Assembly (NCBI GenBank): GCA_004802705.1
Contig: SGPL01000677.1
Location: 1-15,769, forward strand
Source: Bondarzewia mesenterica
Lineage: Eukaryota; Basidiomycota; Agaricomycetes; Russulales; Bondarzewiaceae
DNA length: 15,769 nt
Reading direction: 5' to 3'
The notes beneath the pieces were generated by a model that ran no database searches, was not told the DNA's origin, and saw only the letters and a program-made list of their open reading frames with translations. Numbering within the stretch: position 1 is the first letter of the stretch; every line of letters begins with the position of its first letter. Below, piece after piece: positions 1 to 9,953 of the stretch. A program made the translations under genes and the position numbers.

Positions 1-81
1 CACAAGCAAACGCCCCAGATCCGGCTGTTGCCGATTTTCAAACTCCGCTATATACGCCTTCATCAAACTGGACGTCGACAT
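1..81 (-). CDS. Possible 5' end of an unrecognised protein gene running out of the window
   Basis: On the minus strand an ATG at 81-79 opens a frame of 27 codons that stays open to the window edge. The peptide starts MSTSSLMKAYIAEF and has a mixed polar/hydrophobic, helix-like composition that reads more like a real N-terminus than like shadow translation. Upstream in the same frame there is a stop near position 135, so the frame is bounded. I do not recognise the family, and 27 residues are too few to assign one. The base at -3 is G, an acceptable start context. It may also be noise: an open stretch of this size is common by chance. Confidence 0.35.
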   Translation of the reverse strand, partial: MSTSSLMKAYIAEFENRQQPDLGRLLV

Positions 82-1992
82 AACAGTTGCGTACGGAGCT
101 CTCTTGGTCAAAATTACGCTTGGGCAGCCTTACTAGTGAGTCTTCAAGTTGGTGTACTTGGGATCATTCTCTTTAGACAATGAGAAGGGCCTTCACGCAA
201 GGATTGCATTTCCTGTGCAAGGTGCTTGCCTTTCCTTCCACATTCACTGTAACTCCTAGGAACTTATACGTTCCCCCGGAGCAAGTGATTTCACCTCATC
301 ACATCTACTTTTCCGGTCTCTTTTCTTTCTCAGACATCACCGTGCACCAGCGGTGATTGATTAAGCCGATCCGGGTTGATCACAGGGCACTGCAGACAAA
401 AAGCTTTCCTCATGTGAAACCAGGGGCGGACGACGGTAAGGAAACAATGGTGGGTGCTTTGATTGGGAAATCTTTATCTCGGAGCTCAATGCAGTGGCGC
501 TTTCAAATCATCAGCGTGTTCACCTGTTAGCTTCTGTCATGCGCCCTTGGCGCTCTAAGAATCCTTTGAGGACGCCTCAAAAGATAGGTCTCCTAGTCAG
601 TTTGCTTCCGTGATGAATCAATGATGAGCAACCCAGCCTTTGATTCTCACTTTCGTTTACTGATACAAAAAAAAAAGGGATCCTATGTACATGTACAGTG
701 CGACTGGACAGGCGAACCAGTCTACCTTCTTTACGACTTTGACCTGATCGATTTACTGTGAGCTTTCATTTAATGGAATCGCTGTTCAGGCTGCTCGTGA
801 ATATTCATTCGACTTAAAAATGTCTCCGACGGATAATCTGCTCGAAGTATCTCAGATAGACGGGTATGGTGAAGTTGATCAACATCCATATATCCATCGC
901 TCGTCGATGGCCTATGATAAAATCAATGATGAAATTACTTGTGCAAAGTACAACGTCGCCAAAGCTTAGCGCTTAACTGCTGACTCTTTCCTCTCCATTG
1001 CCGGTGGCCACCATGTTCAATCAACGCTCACAGATTTTTGCATCTGATCGTATTATTGTATACCATATTATTTAGTCCCGGCCTGCACATAATGCGGACC
1101 TGTTGTGGTCAGATCCGGGCTGCAGCATACTCCATGACCTGAGGTCTTGACTGTGCCTGAGGCACTAAAGCTTTCCAGTTCACAAGGCCTCAGGCCACAA
1201 GCGACGCTTCTTTATGACCGTACGCGCAGGTCCAGAGTCCAGAGACACATAAACCCTTCCTCGAAAGAACGGGAGACATTTGATTTTGAGAACTTCCTGA
1301 TCGAAGTCGCATCACCGTAGTTCAAACAAAAGAAGGGAAGTGGAAGGGACGAGGTCCTAATTACGACGCACAAAATCTTTGAAGGCATGTGCAAGTACAA
1401 GGAAACCCAAAATTCGGTCCGTTGCTGCAGGTACACCCGATGAAGCATGACGAAGCACAATGGAAACGACGCGATGTGGTATGAACAAAAAAAAAACTTG
1501 GCCAGGACACCATTGTTCTGGCTTGGTGACATGAAAAGCATTTGATCCAAGGGGGTCAAGAGCAAGGACCGCCGATGGTCATATGAAGGATCAACGACCA
1601 CCACGTCTGAGAGCAACACCCATTTTAAACCGACAAACCCACTCATGTTCGACCATAATCCGCAGTCGCAGCTCCCATGCAACCTAACAATGCCACTGCA
1701 TCGGAAACTCGCACTCGCAGTTCACAACGCCCGTAATTATGCTCTGTCGGACACAGACAGAAACCACGCCACTCACTGCACTTCTTTCACAGGACCTCGA
1801 CAAGAGGCTTCTCACCTCCACTTCAAAAGAAGCATCAAAGCCAACCATCTGGGCAGGGAATAATATGCCCTTCAAACTATTCCGACATTACATACCGGGG
1901 GGAGGACCGGGAGGAAAACCCCCTCGCAGAGACGCCGCCCGACACTGCAGTGTCGTCAGCTGAAGGGCAAGCTTCCAGACACCTGCATCATG

Positions 1993-2201
1993 CCCCAATG
2001 CATGGTTCAGCATGCGCTGGTGTTATTGTCTACCCAATGTTCACCGGTGATGAGCCAGGAGGGGGACGGGCAGTATGGGATCGAGAGGGAAGCTAGGGTA
2101 GCCAGCTCCCAATGTCCTGTGACAGGCTCTCTGCGTACGTGTAGGGAACAGAATGCTCTCACCCTACTCGTTATAACATTCCCCAATGCATGTTTCAGCA
2201 T
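1993..2201. repeat. Pair of 21-bp direct repeats, 188 bp apart
   Basis: The 21-mers at 1993-2013 and 2181-2201 both begin CCCCAATGCATG and differ at one base (G versus T at the 13th position). The bases after each copy show only scattered similarity, so this may be an old diverged tandem duplication or two copies of a short motif. No coding role is visible. Confidence 0.55.
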
Positions 2202-2555
2202 CCGTCACCAGTTATACTTACTATTCTGAATGTTATTCCATCGCCACCAGGGGGGAAGAGAATTGAATCGGAATGCCGCAAGGATCCAATGGGAGTCCAA
2301 GTGAAAAGCATGCGACAGAAGGTTAGAAATGAAGACAGCGTTCCGCTCTTGTAAGCTGGAACATGGTGGCCGGCGAGACGGTGAGAGTAAGGAACCATCA
2401 AGGTAGTGGGGAGAACGGAAAGGAGAATGCGCTATCAAAGCAGGTCATCGGTCACTCGATGAGTAGGGCAGATCGAGGCGGTTACAAGCGGGCGCGCATC
2501 GATTCGTACGTGCACCGAGATGGCGAAATCGACATCGAGGGTGAACGAAACCGAT

Positions 2556-2629
2556 GAATGACTGACCGTGATATGCAGGGGCGAAGCTCCTATAGCGGAG
2601 CGGAGCCTAAGAGCTCGTGTCAGTCATTC
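2556..2629. repeat. Nested inverted repeat (foldback), 11-bp outer arms
   Basis: Outer arms GAATGACTGAC (2556-2566) and GTCAGTCATTC (2619-2629) are perfect inverted copies. Between them is a purine-rich palindromic core with GCTCC (2587-2591) facing GGAGC a few bases on. The core motif GAAGCTCCTAT also occurs inside the terminal repeats of the mobile element at 4268-4671. It could be a tiny foldback element, an end of a related transposon, or a hairpin RNA. No target-site duplication is obvious. Confidence 0.5.
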
Positions 2630-2805
2630 TGGTTAAGTCTCGCCGTCAATATCGTTACGCACTTTCGGATTATACGTTCGGTCTGCCTCCAATAAAGGCA
2701 GTGAGAAGGGAAAACAATCAGCAGAAATAACCGGTTTTCGTACAGACCGGACGATGGCGGTAGAGTACAAAGGGTCCACACTGAGTACTGAGTCATCGGC
2801 GAGAT

Positions 2806-4112
2806 TCAGTTAGTTACAGTGAACGACTGCAACATGAAGTCGACTAATGGCTTTCCCGGCCGATACCCTTCTGGAAGAAAATCGTTACCCACAAGGCCTC
2901 TCCTTGCCCAAGCGTCCACCATCCTCGTTCCCCATCCGATAGTCCACAGCATGGTCCACAGCCAGCCCCAGATACCACCGACCTTCTTCCCCGTGATCCG
3001 CTCGCAGGCTTCCTCCAAAACGACCCCTACACCCATGAGGATGAAGAACCCGCCGACAGTCGAGAACTCCGTCCCGCGCCCAAGGCCCCACATACCCCAA
3101 TCATGGAGGACAGCAGAGATGAAAAAGGCGCCGAGCACAGCGCCCGGCCTGCCGAAAACAGGGTAAAGAGGCTTCGACCCTATGCTGAATAATATGTGGC
3201 GAAAAAAACTGGTGCCAGCGACGGCCCCAGAAGTCTACGAGGGACGTGGACAACCAAGGTCTATTGGAGAGCGGAGGCCACCGGGATGCGTCGTGATTGA
3301 GAAGCAGTCGTGCCGGGATGGCAACAGCCAAGTATAGGAGGTCGATTGCTGTATAGACAATTATGCCCGCAGATATAGTGATGCAAATGGCTTGAATATA
3401 ACGGCTTAGAGGCGGAATTGAGTCGTCGAATATGGTATCGCCTGCTGGCTCGTTCAAAGAGGGGAAAAAATGCTGTATGGCGTAGTGTGTCGCGTCGAAG
3501 ACGGCAAATTTGAAGACGAGAGAAGATATTAGATAGGAAATAGATTGTGGTGTGCGCCGATTGCGGAGAGATGAATTGCGGAACCAAGACCATGAAGAGC
3601 CTCGTTGGTTGAAGAGAAGCTCAACCGCATCTATGAGGACTTCGCCCATGTTTCGTGGGCCAAGAGCTTCTGGTACGACTTCCCCTTTTTCTGAGAGCCT
3701 GAATCGCTTGAACGGCTCTTTAGCAAAGGTCCAGTCAATCGCCCGCAGGGCAATAACGCCCATAGCAATCTGCGGGTCACACGGAATATCAGCACAGTCC
3801 ATCTCGAATAAATAAAAAACCGGAAATTTTAATCAAACTCACGACATAGGCAAAATTCCAACAGACTATCCGTTCATGGCTAGATGTTCCTATTAAGCCG
3901 GCAACACCCTTGGCTAGATCGAAATAAACCGCCGCGCGCCATGCTTGCCAAATTGTAATTGGAAGAAGAGCGAATCTCAGCACAAATGTTCCTGGAAGGA
4001 GGACGAGAACCGCATGCAAATAGTAGCAGACGAATACTGGAACAAGAGCTAGGGGTGTGGCAGGCTCTCGAGCATTTGGATCAGGAACCAGGCGAGAGAC
4101 GAGATATGACAT
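2806..4112 (-). CDS. Wax synthase-domain membrane acyltransferase (MBOAT-like), one frameshift
   Basis: Probably transfers an acyl group to an alcohol or terpenoid hydroxyl within a membrane; the substrate cannot be read from sequence. Exon 1 is 4112-3843 (90 codons) and exon 2 is 3802-2806, with a short 40-bp intron (3842-3803, GTGAGT..AG). Both exons are rich in hydrophobic segments. Family landmarks are RAIDWTFAKEPFKRF near residues 110-125, FWGRRWHQ near 281-288, and the HDW motif in SAVLHDWG near 323, where the catalytic His of this superfamily lies. The frame breaks in a 7-base A run at 3202-3208 (T7 on the coding strand); with six bases the model reads about 421 residues, the usual family length. 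The stop is TGA at 2808-2806. The start is the first in-frame ATG of exon 1. The break may be a sequencing error or a real inactivation. Confidence 0.85.
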
Positions 4113-4267
4113 GTGATGCGCTTCGTCTTAAAAAATCAGAAATGCACACTGCTAGCTCTGACGGTCTTTCCTGATAGTGTGGAGAAGAACAGAGGGCTAT
4201 TCAAGAGTCACTGAGCTGGAGGCTAGGAGCAAAAATGTCAGTCAACTGTCATAAAAGGACTGGCAGG
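4113..4267. promoter_or_regulatory. Presumed promoter / 5' region of the wax synthase gene
   Basis: These 155 bases separate the wax synthase start from the mobile element. No clear TATA box or named binding site is visible. If the element at 4268 is a recent insertion, it now sits immediately upstream of this promoter and may cut it off from earlier upstream sequence. Confidence 0.3.
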
Positions 4268-4671
4268 AGGCCCCGTGAAGCTCCTATGTAGGTTTCCCGG
4301 AAAAATAGCCTTTTTGAGGGTCAAAATCGGCCATTTCCTTCCCGAAAATAGCCTTTTTGAGGGCCTTGAAACCGCAAAATTCGTGTATCCTTGTCGGTTT
4401 ATAGCCTTTTTGAGACCGCTCGGGACCTTGCGGCCTTCATGTTCGTCATTGTCAGCACTCATGGCGAGACCTTTTTTCGTACTTTTAGCACTTAACTGGA
4501 GCCGGACGAGCACTTGCGGAATAGTGATTATCGTGACTATTTGTGACAAATCGTGACATTTGTGACTACCCTTCCCGACTTTAGCCTTTTTGAGGCCCGA
4601 AACATAGCCTTTTTGAGGCCCAATTTGAGGCCTTGGGACCGGGAAACATACATAGGAGCTTCACGGGGCCT
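4268..4671. mobile_element. MITE-like non-autonomous element with 33-bp terminal inverted repeats
   Basis: The left end 4268-4300 and right end 4639-4671 are inverted copies over 33 bp with one mismatch. The outer part begins AGGCCCCGTGAAGCTCC and the inner part ends GTTTCCCGG. The element is 404 bp, has no coding capacity for a transposase, and is therefore non-autonomous. Inside are five copies of a 14-15-base motif, TAGCCTTTTTGAGG, usually preceded by CCCGAAA-like bases. Reading the right end outward-in gives CAGG at its tip, reminiscent of hAT-type ends, but no 8-bp target-site duplication is visible, so the superfamily is not settled. It lies just upstream of the first surviving exon of the truncated gene at 4727. 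Confidence 0.8.
4305..4618 (+). repeat. Five interspersed copies of a 14-15-bp motif inside the MITE-like element
   Basis: Copies of ATAGCCTTTTTGAGG lie at 4305-4319, 4348-4362, 4401-4414 (last base changed), 4582-4595 (first base changed) and 4604-4618; a decayed sixth may be at about 4622-4632. All are in the same orientation, with spacing of roughly 22, 43 and 53 bases and one large gap. Subterminal repeats of this kind are often transposase binding sites in DNA transposons; that role is inferred here. Confidence 0.75.
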
Positions 4672-4726
4672 GTTCGGTCTCGACGATAGCTGTCCAACAA
4701 TTCCTTAACTCATGATTCATTTCCAG

Positions 4727-6641
4727 TCGAACAGGCTTGCCAAAAGCTCTTGAGAATAATCGATCTCAAGTCCGGCATCACCGCTTCCTCGGACGAAATT
4801 GGGAACAAACGTGGGCCAGTCCGCCTGGTCCTTTACTTCGACGAATGCCAAAGCCTTGATGATTTGCTTGTTCCGGTCAACAGCATCGGGAATTTCTGGC
4901 GCAATGCAGGCACAGGTTATCAAGTGCTCTGTTTTTGTCTCCAGTCACTTTTTTTGCTACGACGTTTTCACTCTGTTCGTATCCACTAATCCCAGGGTTT
5001 CTCGACGGTTACCTGCCAAAGAATACATCCCGCCGTCTTCTCATGTACTAGACGTTGCCGATTTCCGTCTTCAAGCTCCGATCACCGAGCTTCCATTCGA
5101 TTGCTGGAGAATAAAGTCAGGAGAAGATGTCTTGCTCGAAGACGAAAAAACATTGGATGACATTTGTGAGCCTCGTTTCATGGCGCAGTTTGGGCGGCCA
5201 CTGTAAGCCGTTTTCCCTCAAACCCCAAATTTCTGCACTCACTCGTCTTTCTAGTTTTGGGGCTTGGTTCGAGAAAGGCTTGGAAACCGACCAATTCAGT
5301 ATTTTCGATTTTGCTGTCATGAAGATAGCCGGCGAGCCGATTGACGAGATGTCGACTCAAGGAGACCTGGCAGCACTTGGGATCAGGATCCTCTTCGACT
5401 TTGAGCCTAGCAGGACAGCCGCGGTAGAATTGGAGAACGAGCTCGTGGAGAGGCATATGCGGATGGTCTTTTCGATCCCGGCCCACGGCGATTACATTCG
5501 AGCTGGTGCTCCTTCAGAACCCATCCTGGCCGAAGCGGCGGCGCGCATCATGAACGGGACGCGGAATCGCAACAAGGGAAAGAACTGGCTGAGGCAGCTC
5601 CCAACATACCTGGACCTCTTCAGGAAGGGGGACATGTCTAGCCTGGTGATGCGGACGATGCTCACATTTGCTCATGATCGGGCCATCATGGACATGGCTG
5701 GGCACGAATATCTGGACCACATCACCTGGAGCCAGGCGATCCCCGTTGAGACGTTTCTGAAAGCCTGGTTTGGGGTCGAGAATGCGGAATCCATTCTGGC
5801 GTCGAAACCAGACAACGTCCCGGATGAAAAGACTCTGGGAGAGGCCTTTAAAGGTGCCAGCGTCTACTTCACGCAATTTGTCAGGGCGGAGGGTGCGAAG
5901 ATGGTGAGCGATGAGACTGCTTGGGCGGGCGCTGCTCGTGGAATGGCCTATTCGTATTCCCCCTTGGAGTCGGCTATTGACATCATGATTCCTATCGTGC
6001 TTCAACGGGACGGGAAACTGAACCGTTTCAATTCGACTTGTCTACTAATTCAGATCAAGGATTCGAATGAGCGGTGGCGCCCGCGGGTCGACGCAGAGAG
6101 GCTGGGCTTTTTCACGCACTCGAAGAGTGGTCAATCGCAGTCACGACCGTACATTGCCATCGTTGTCCAGCTCGGCGCGCAGGTGTCGAAGGAGACGAAG
6201 GGCATGACAGGTTCACAAAATTTCGCTTTAAGCTCGCAGATATCGAAGACGCATGAGAAGCCGTTCACTAACCCTCGCTATGCATTCGATATCATCGGGT
6301 GCTCGTCGAGGGTGTTTGGCATCATGAGTCCGCTTGACGAGGACTGGTGGGCGCGTCTTCTGCAGCCGCAAGACTATTTGTGGGAGCACGACAGAAGATC
6401 CAATGAGGCTCGTCGAGCTGTGATGCGACAGAAACCGATATGGCAAGCGCAAGCAGACTCGTTTGATTGGATCAAGCCTGCAGACGCGCAGGGCAAGTCT
6501 GAATATCCCTCCAGCTCACTTTTTCCGGGTGCCTCCCCAGAGGAGCCAGTAGAGACAATCAAGATACACAGATACTCTGGCGATCCGCTGGACGTATTTT
6601 GTGACAAGAGAACTGGTATGGATGAAGAAGAAGAAGAATAG
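4727..6641 (+). pseudogene. 5'-truncated Agaricomycete-expanded P-loop-NTPase-like protein (Crinkler/RHS-style family)
   Basis: The frame from 4727 encodes a Walker-B-like LVLYFDECQSL (D at 4840), then FVSTNPRVSRR, ITELPFDCW and MAQFGRPL, a motif order I know from a large basidiomycete family of 700-900-residue proteins related to Crinkler/RHS-type NTPases. Exon 1 is 4727-5202; an intron at 5203-5254 (52 bp, GTAAGC..TAG) joins to 5255-6641. Exon 1 follows a good acceptor (TTCCAG at 4721-4726). Between the Walker-B part and FVSTN the frame shifts by one in a T7 run at 4949-4955; with T6 it is continuous, giving about 619 residues. The N-terminal region with the Walker A loop is absent upstream, where the mobile element and another gene lie. 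Later landmarks include SEPILAEAAARIM, RGMAYSYSPLESAIDIMIP and RRAVMRQKPIW, and an acidic tail MDEEEEE. Function is unknown; a truncated remnant is most likely. Confidence 0.65.
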
Positions 6642-7011
6642 AATGGCCAAAGAGTCTGCGATCGGACGTGAGCGTTGTACAAGTATGGCGGAATATGGTC
6701 CCCAATATACGGTGCATTTACCATGTAGGTGTACCCAGGACTCCGAACCTTTCTTGATCATTCGTGTTTGCTGTATGAGACCGAGTTTTCAAATTGTTTA
6801 TTCATCTCAATATACGAGCTTCTCCTCATTTTGATTTTTTTTTTTGCGCGCACGTACTAATTACCGAATTGCTTGACGAGTAAGACCTTTTCTACGACTA
6901 CTACACTTCATCGACATCTTTTGAAATTTTTCATNNTTCATACTTNATNTTTTTTTTTTAATATAGTCCGACATAATTCATTTGTCATAAGTCGTGGAGC
7001 ATTCGTTCAAG
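6642..7011. other. Convergent 3' intergenic region with N bases
   Basis: This region lies between the stop of the plus-strand NTPase-like gene and the stop of the minus-strand kinase, so it should hold both 3' UTRs. It has a long T run near 6833-6845 and a T10 run at 6950-6959. Four undetermined bases occur at 6935, 6936, 6946 and 6949 next to these runs, which points to poor base-calling in homopolymers. No further gene is seen. Confidence 0.6.
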
Positions 7012-9953
7012 TCACAATTGCACCCCGCCCCAAATACCAAACTCCGTACAACTCCACAGCACGACGAAGTGCACCAGCCCCAAGGCGGCCGAAATGCGCA
7101 CCCCCTCGAGGATGGTGTCTGCAACCGCTAACGCAAGTAGAAACGCAAGCACGCAGCGCCGCAAGACAGTGTCGGGCGCGAGGTAGAAGAGTGAGGCGAC
7201 CTGTCGTTTTCATCTTCAGTCCTGAAACTCATACCGTAACAGAATGCAAGACGGACCTTGGCTACCAAAATGCACGACTTGATCGTCCTGAGCACTAACG
7301 CATCCCGCCGCCCTGCACCACCAGCGACAGCTCGTTGGCCCGCGGGCACAGGCACTGGGCGCAACACCCTGAACCCACGCCCACTGCCATGAACCTCATT
7401 TCCAAACACTAATTTGCGCCAATCCCACCCAAAACTCCCCCTCAAACCCGACGTCACCGCTAACACCCAGCCCCACCGCTCTGCCATGGAACCTGGCGCA
7501 GGTGCAGGCAATCCAAGCAAAGCCTTGCGCTCCTCCTCCCAATCTTCCTCCTCCTCATGGACTTCCGTCTCCGCCTCAACCAACCGCGCATCATGACCAC
7601 CAGTTACGCCATCATTCAGATATTCGCCTCTGGTTGGCGTGCCATTCGACGAACGAGGACGAGCTAGTGATGGTGGAGAGCGAGAGTGGGCTTTCCGACG
7701 CAGCATAGGGATGAGAGATGATCCTCCTGTGTCTCGTCCGCGGGTACTTTCTATAGGATCGAACTAAGAGGGGATTGAATTGATAAAATGGGCATGAGAA
7801 GTTAAAACTTGGAAAAGCGAGGTGAAAGGCGAACGCACCTTGCCACTGTGAATGGCTGCCAAAAACGCGTTCGCACGAAGGGCGAGAGCTAGGCACGACG
7901 TTCAAAAGGCTCTCGAGGAGGATGAGGTACGCTTTCGGAAGGCGACGAGATGCGAACGCCGTCTCAAGATCTTTGGTGCTTTTGAACCTGGCCATTCGAA
8001 TCCAGGGCAAAACAAGAACACATGAATTTCACCACTTGTCGACGTGCGCTCAAAAAGGCTTATACGTACCCTTTATACCGCAACACTTCCCTCTCCAACC
8101 AATCCATTTCATTCTCCCTATCTGCGCCATTCACATTTGTCGGACGCGAACCGTCCGGAAGTGTTTCGTCCTTGTCACCATTCGCCGCCCAGCGATACGG
8201 CAGCTTGAAGAACAGGAGCTTGTGCAGGATCATTCCTAAGGACCACATGTCCGATTTTGAATCGATTTGTTGGAGGAGGCCGGTAAAGGGCGAGGGGAGC
8301 GATTCGGGAGAGGTGTATTCAAGACTGGCTTGTATCAGCACCGCTGAATGCGATGGGACGGGGACGGCAGAACTCACGTTCCTGTATTTCCGGACCTGGT
8401 GCGCGAGTTGTTGATCATGTCGCGTGAAGTGCCAAAGTCGGAAAGCATTGCTCTCGGTCTGATAGGACAGTGTCAACGAAAAAATGGAAAAGAAACATGA
8501 AAAAGGCGAACATGAGTTTGCCCTCGTCCCATGTCAGAAGCACATTTCCAGGCTTCAGATCAAGATGAAGTATGGATTTATCGTGCTAGACACAAAATGG
8601 AAGATGAATACATCTGGCCTGCACTACCCTCCTTCCGACGCGGCAGAAAGTAGGGTTAAACACTCACCAGAAAACCCAATCCCTCAACGATATCGGAGAA
8701 CAGCCCCTTCACCTCCTCTGCACTTAAAAGATGCACTGCCTTGAGATTGTTCCCCCTGTTCACTCCACCGTTCACTCCTAGCCTCTCCCTGATGCGCTCC
8801 TTCTCCTCCGGACTCGCGTGCTGCATCTGGCGGAAGGCACGGATACGAGCGGAGCGCGAGTGAACATCAGGTGGGGGCGTAGATGAAGGGGTGGAAGGGC
8901 CAGATGGGGTGTCAGGATGTAGATACGGCAGTTGGGTCGGGCGACCAAGGCGGGCGTCAATGAAGTCATCAAGAGAACCGCCTTCGGCCCACTGCATGAG
9001 GACGCTGCATGGGCGAATAGGTCAGAGATACGGTATGGCGTGCATATATGCGGGCGCAAGAGGAAAAAAAAAAACGCAACTGTAACGTAGGTACCTTTGG
9101 ACCGAATGAAGAGAACTGTGCCGATTCAAGCCAAGCGTGGTGATACGTTACAATGTTCGGATGGCGAAAAGTCTCCAGCAAGCGTACTTCGCGCAAAATT
9201 TGAAGAAGGTAAGAACTGGACTCGCCAACTGCAATCTTTTTCACCGCGAAGTGACCTACATCGTGTTATAACCAGAACTGATTAATTTGTTCACAAATAG
9301 ACTCACCAAGGGGATTTCCATTTAAGACGTGCTAAGAAAACATTTTCGAGGTGATCAGCTGTCTGCAATGGTGATGCGAGAATATAACGAGGGGTCAAAA
9401 CGAATCGAGTCCGAGTCGCAATCATCGCGCCCAGCCTCGTTAAATACGTCTTTAAATAGATGAGAAGACGGACCTGACACAGATACACAGAGCCATTCGC
9501 GCCCATGCCCAATCTAGCTTCCTCACGAAAGAACGCATTGAAGTATCCCTCAGCCATTGACCCCGGCTTGAGTGACTCCCCGTTCCGTGCGTGTATGTCA
9601 TCCGCAACTCTGTACGGCGGTGTCCCGGGCCGACTTGCTGTTTCGTTTGCTACCTCTAACAGCTGGAAGTAATTCGGTACGCGAGAACCTTTGCTGGCAT
9701 TCTCAAACACGTCCTCATCCATATCAATGTCGTTCTTGCCTAAATGAGCATCGGAGGCGAGCGGGCGGGAACAGTACGGACATAGACGGATCGGTTGAGG
9801 TGAATTTGAGCTGTGGATCGTGAGTGCATGCGAGGTCGGGTTGTAAAGGACAACCTGATTGGAAACGTGAAGGATGGGTTGCCAATGTGGGTCAGCGGGC
9901 GTTATTTGCACAAGCGCAGATGCGCCGGGTGATGGTGAAGATTCGTCAAACAT
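7012..9953 (-). CDS. IKS1: IKS-type serine/threonine protein kinase with two C-terminal membrane helices
   Basis: Ten exons can be joined: 9953-9474, 9331-9307, 9255-9081, 9004-8668, 8585-8512, 8458-8378, 8324-8070, 7987-7839, 7763-7257 and 7200-7012. All introns are GT..AG, 51-142 bp, and phases agree. The model has 756 residues. A CPYC pair lies at 58-61. The kinase domain shows the glycine loop GMGANG at 149-154, the ATP-binding lysine in FAVKK at 174, helix-C Glu 191, a catalytic loop HLDLKPGN at 346-353 (HLD in place of HRD), DFG at 371-373 and SPE at 396-398. A charged insert lies between the hinge (MQWAEGGSLDDF) and the catalytic loop. The last exon encodes two hydrophobic helices near 711-721 and 732-751, so the protein is probably membrane-anchored. 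Exon 8 needs one base fewer in the A5 run at 7861-7865 to keep frame. Family assignment is firm; the yeast name is used by similarity and substrates are unknown. Confidence 0.85.

Larger units (their letters stand above)
82..2805. other. Gene-poor intergenic stretch
   Basis: No open frame here has recognisable domains, plausible introns or a conserved-looking composition. The longest frame (minus strand, 1682-1212) is not recognised and lacks supporting signals. Visible structure is limited to A10 runs at 667-676 and about 1488, a 12-bp palindrome around 686-697, a 7-bp-stem hairpin at 336-357, a 16-bp perfect palindrome at 1940-1955, a 21-bp direct repeat (1993-2013 and 2181-2201) and a nested inverted repeat at 2556-2629. 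No tRNA or rRNA was found by eye. Confidence 0.6.

Noticed and set aside
611..664. C/D-box snoRNA-like pattern: GTGATGA/ATGATGA followed by CTGA
   Set aside because: C-to-D distance is only about 40-50 bases, no terminal stem pairs the ends and no C'/D' boxes are clear.
1212..1682. Minus-strand frame of 156 codons
   Set aside because: No recognisable motif, mixed hydrophobic and Cys-rich composition typical of noise, and no supporting neighbours.
2576..4674. One large transposon bounded by the 2576 motif and the right MITE end, carrying the wax synthase gene
   Set aside because: The two ends match only over a short core, and the 8 bases outside each end do not agree as a target duplication.
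4727..5202. A short intron (29 bp, 4916-4944) to explain the frame change in the NTPase-like gene
   Set aside because: Too short for a spliceosomal intron here, and dropping one T from the T7 run gives a better match to the family.
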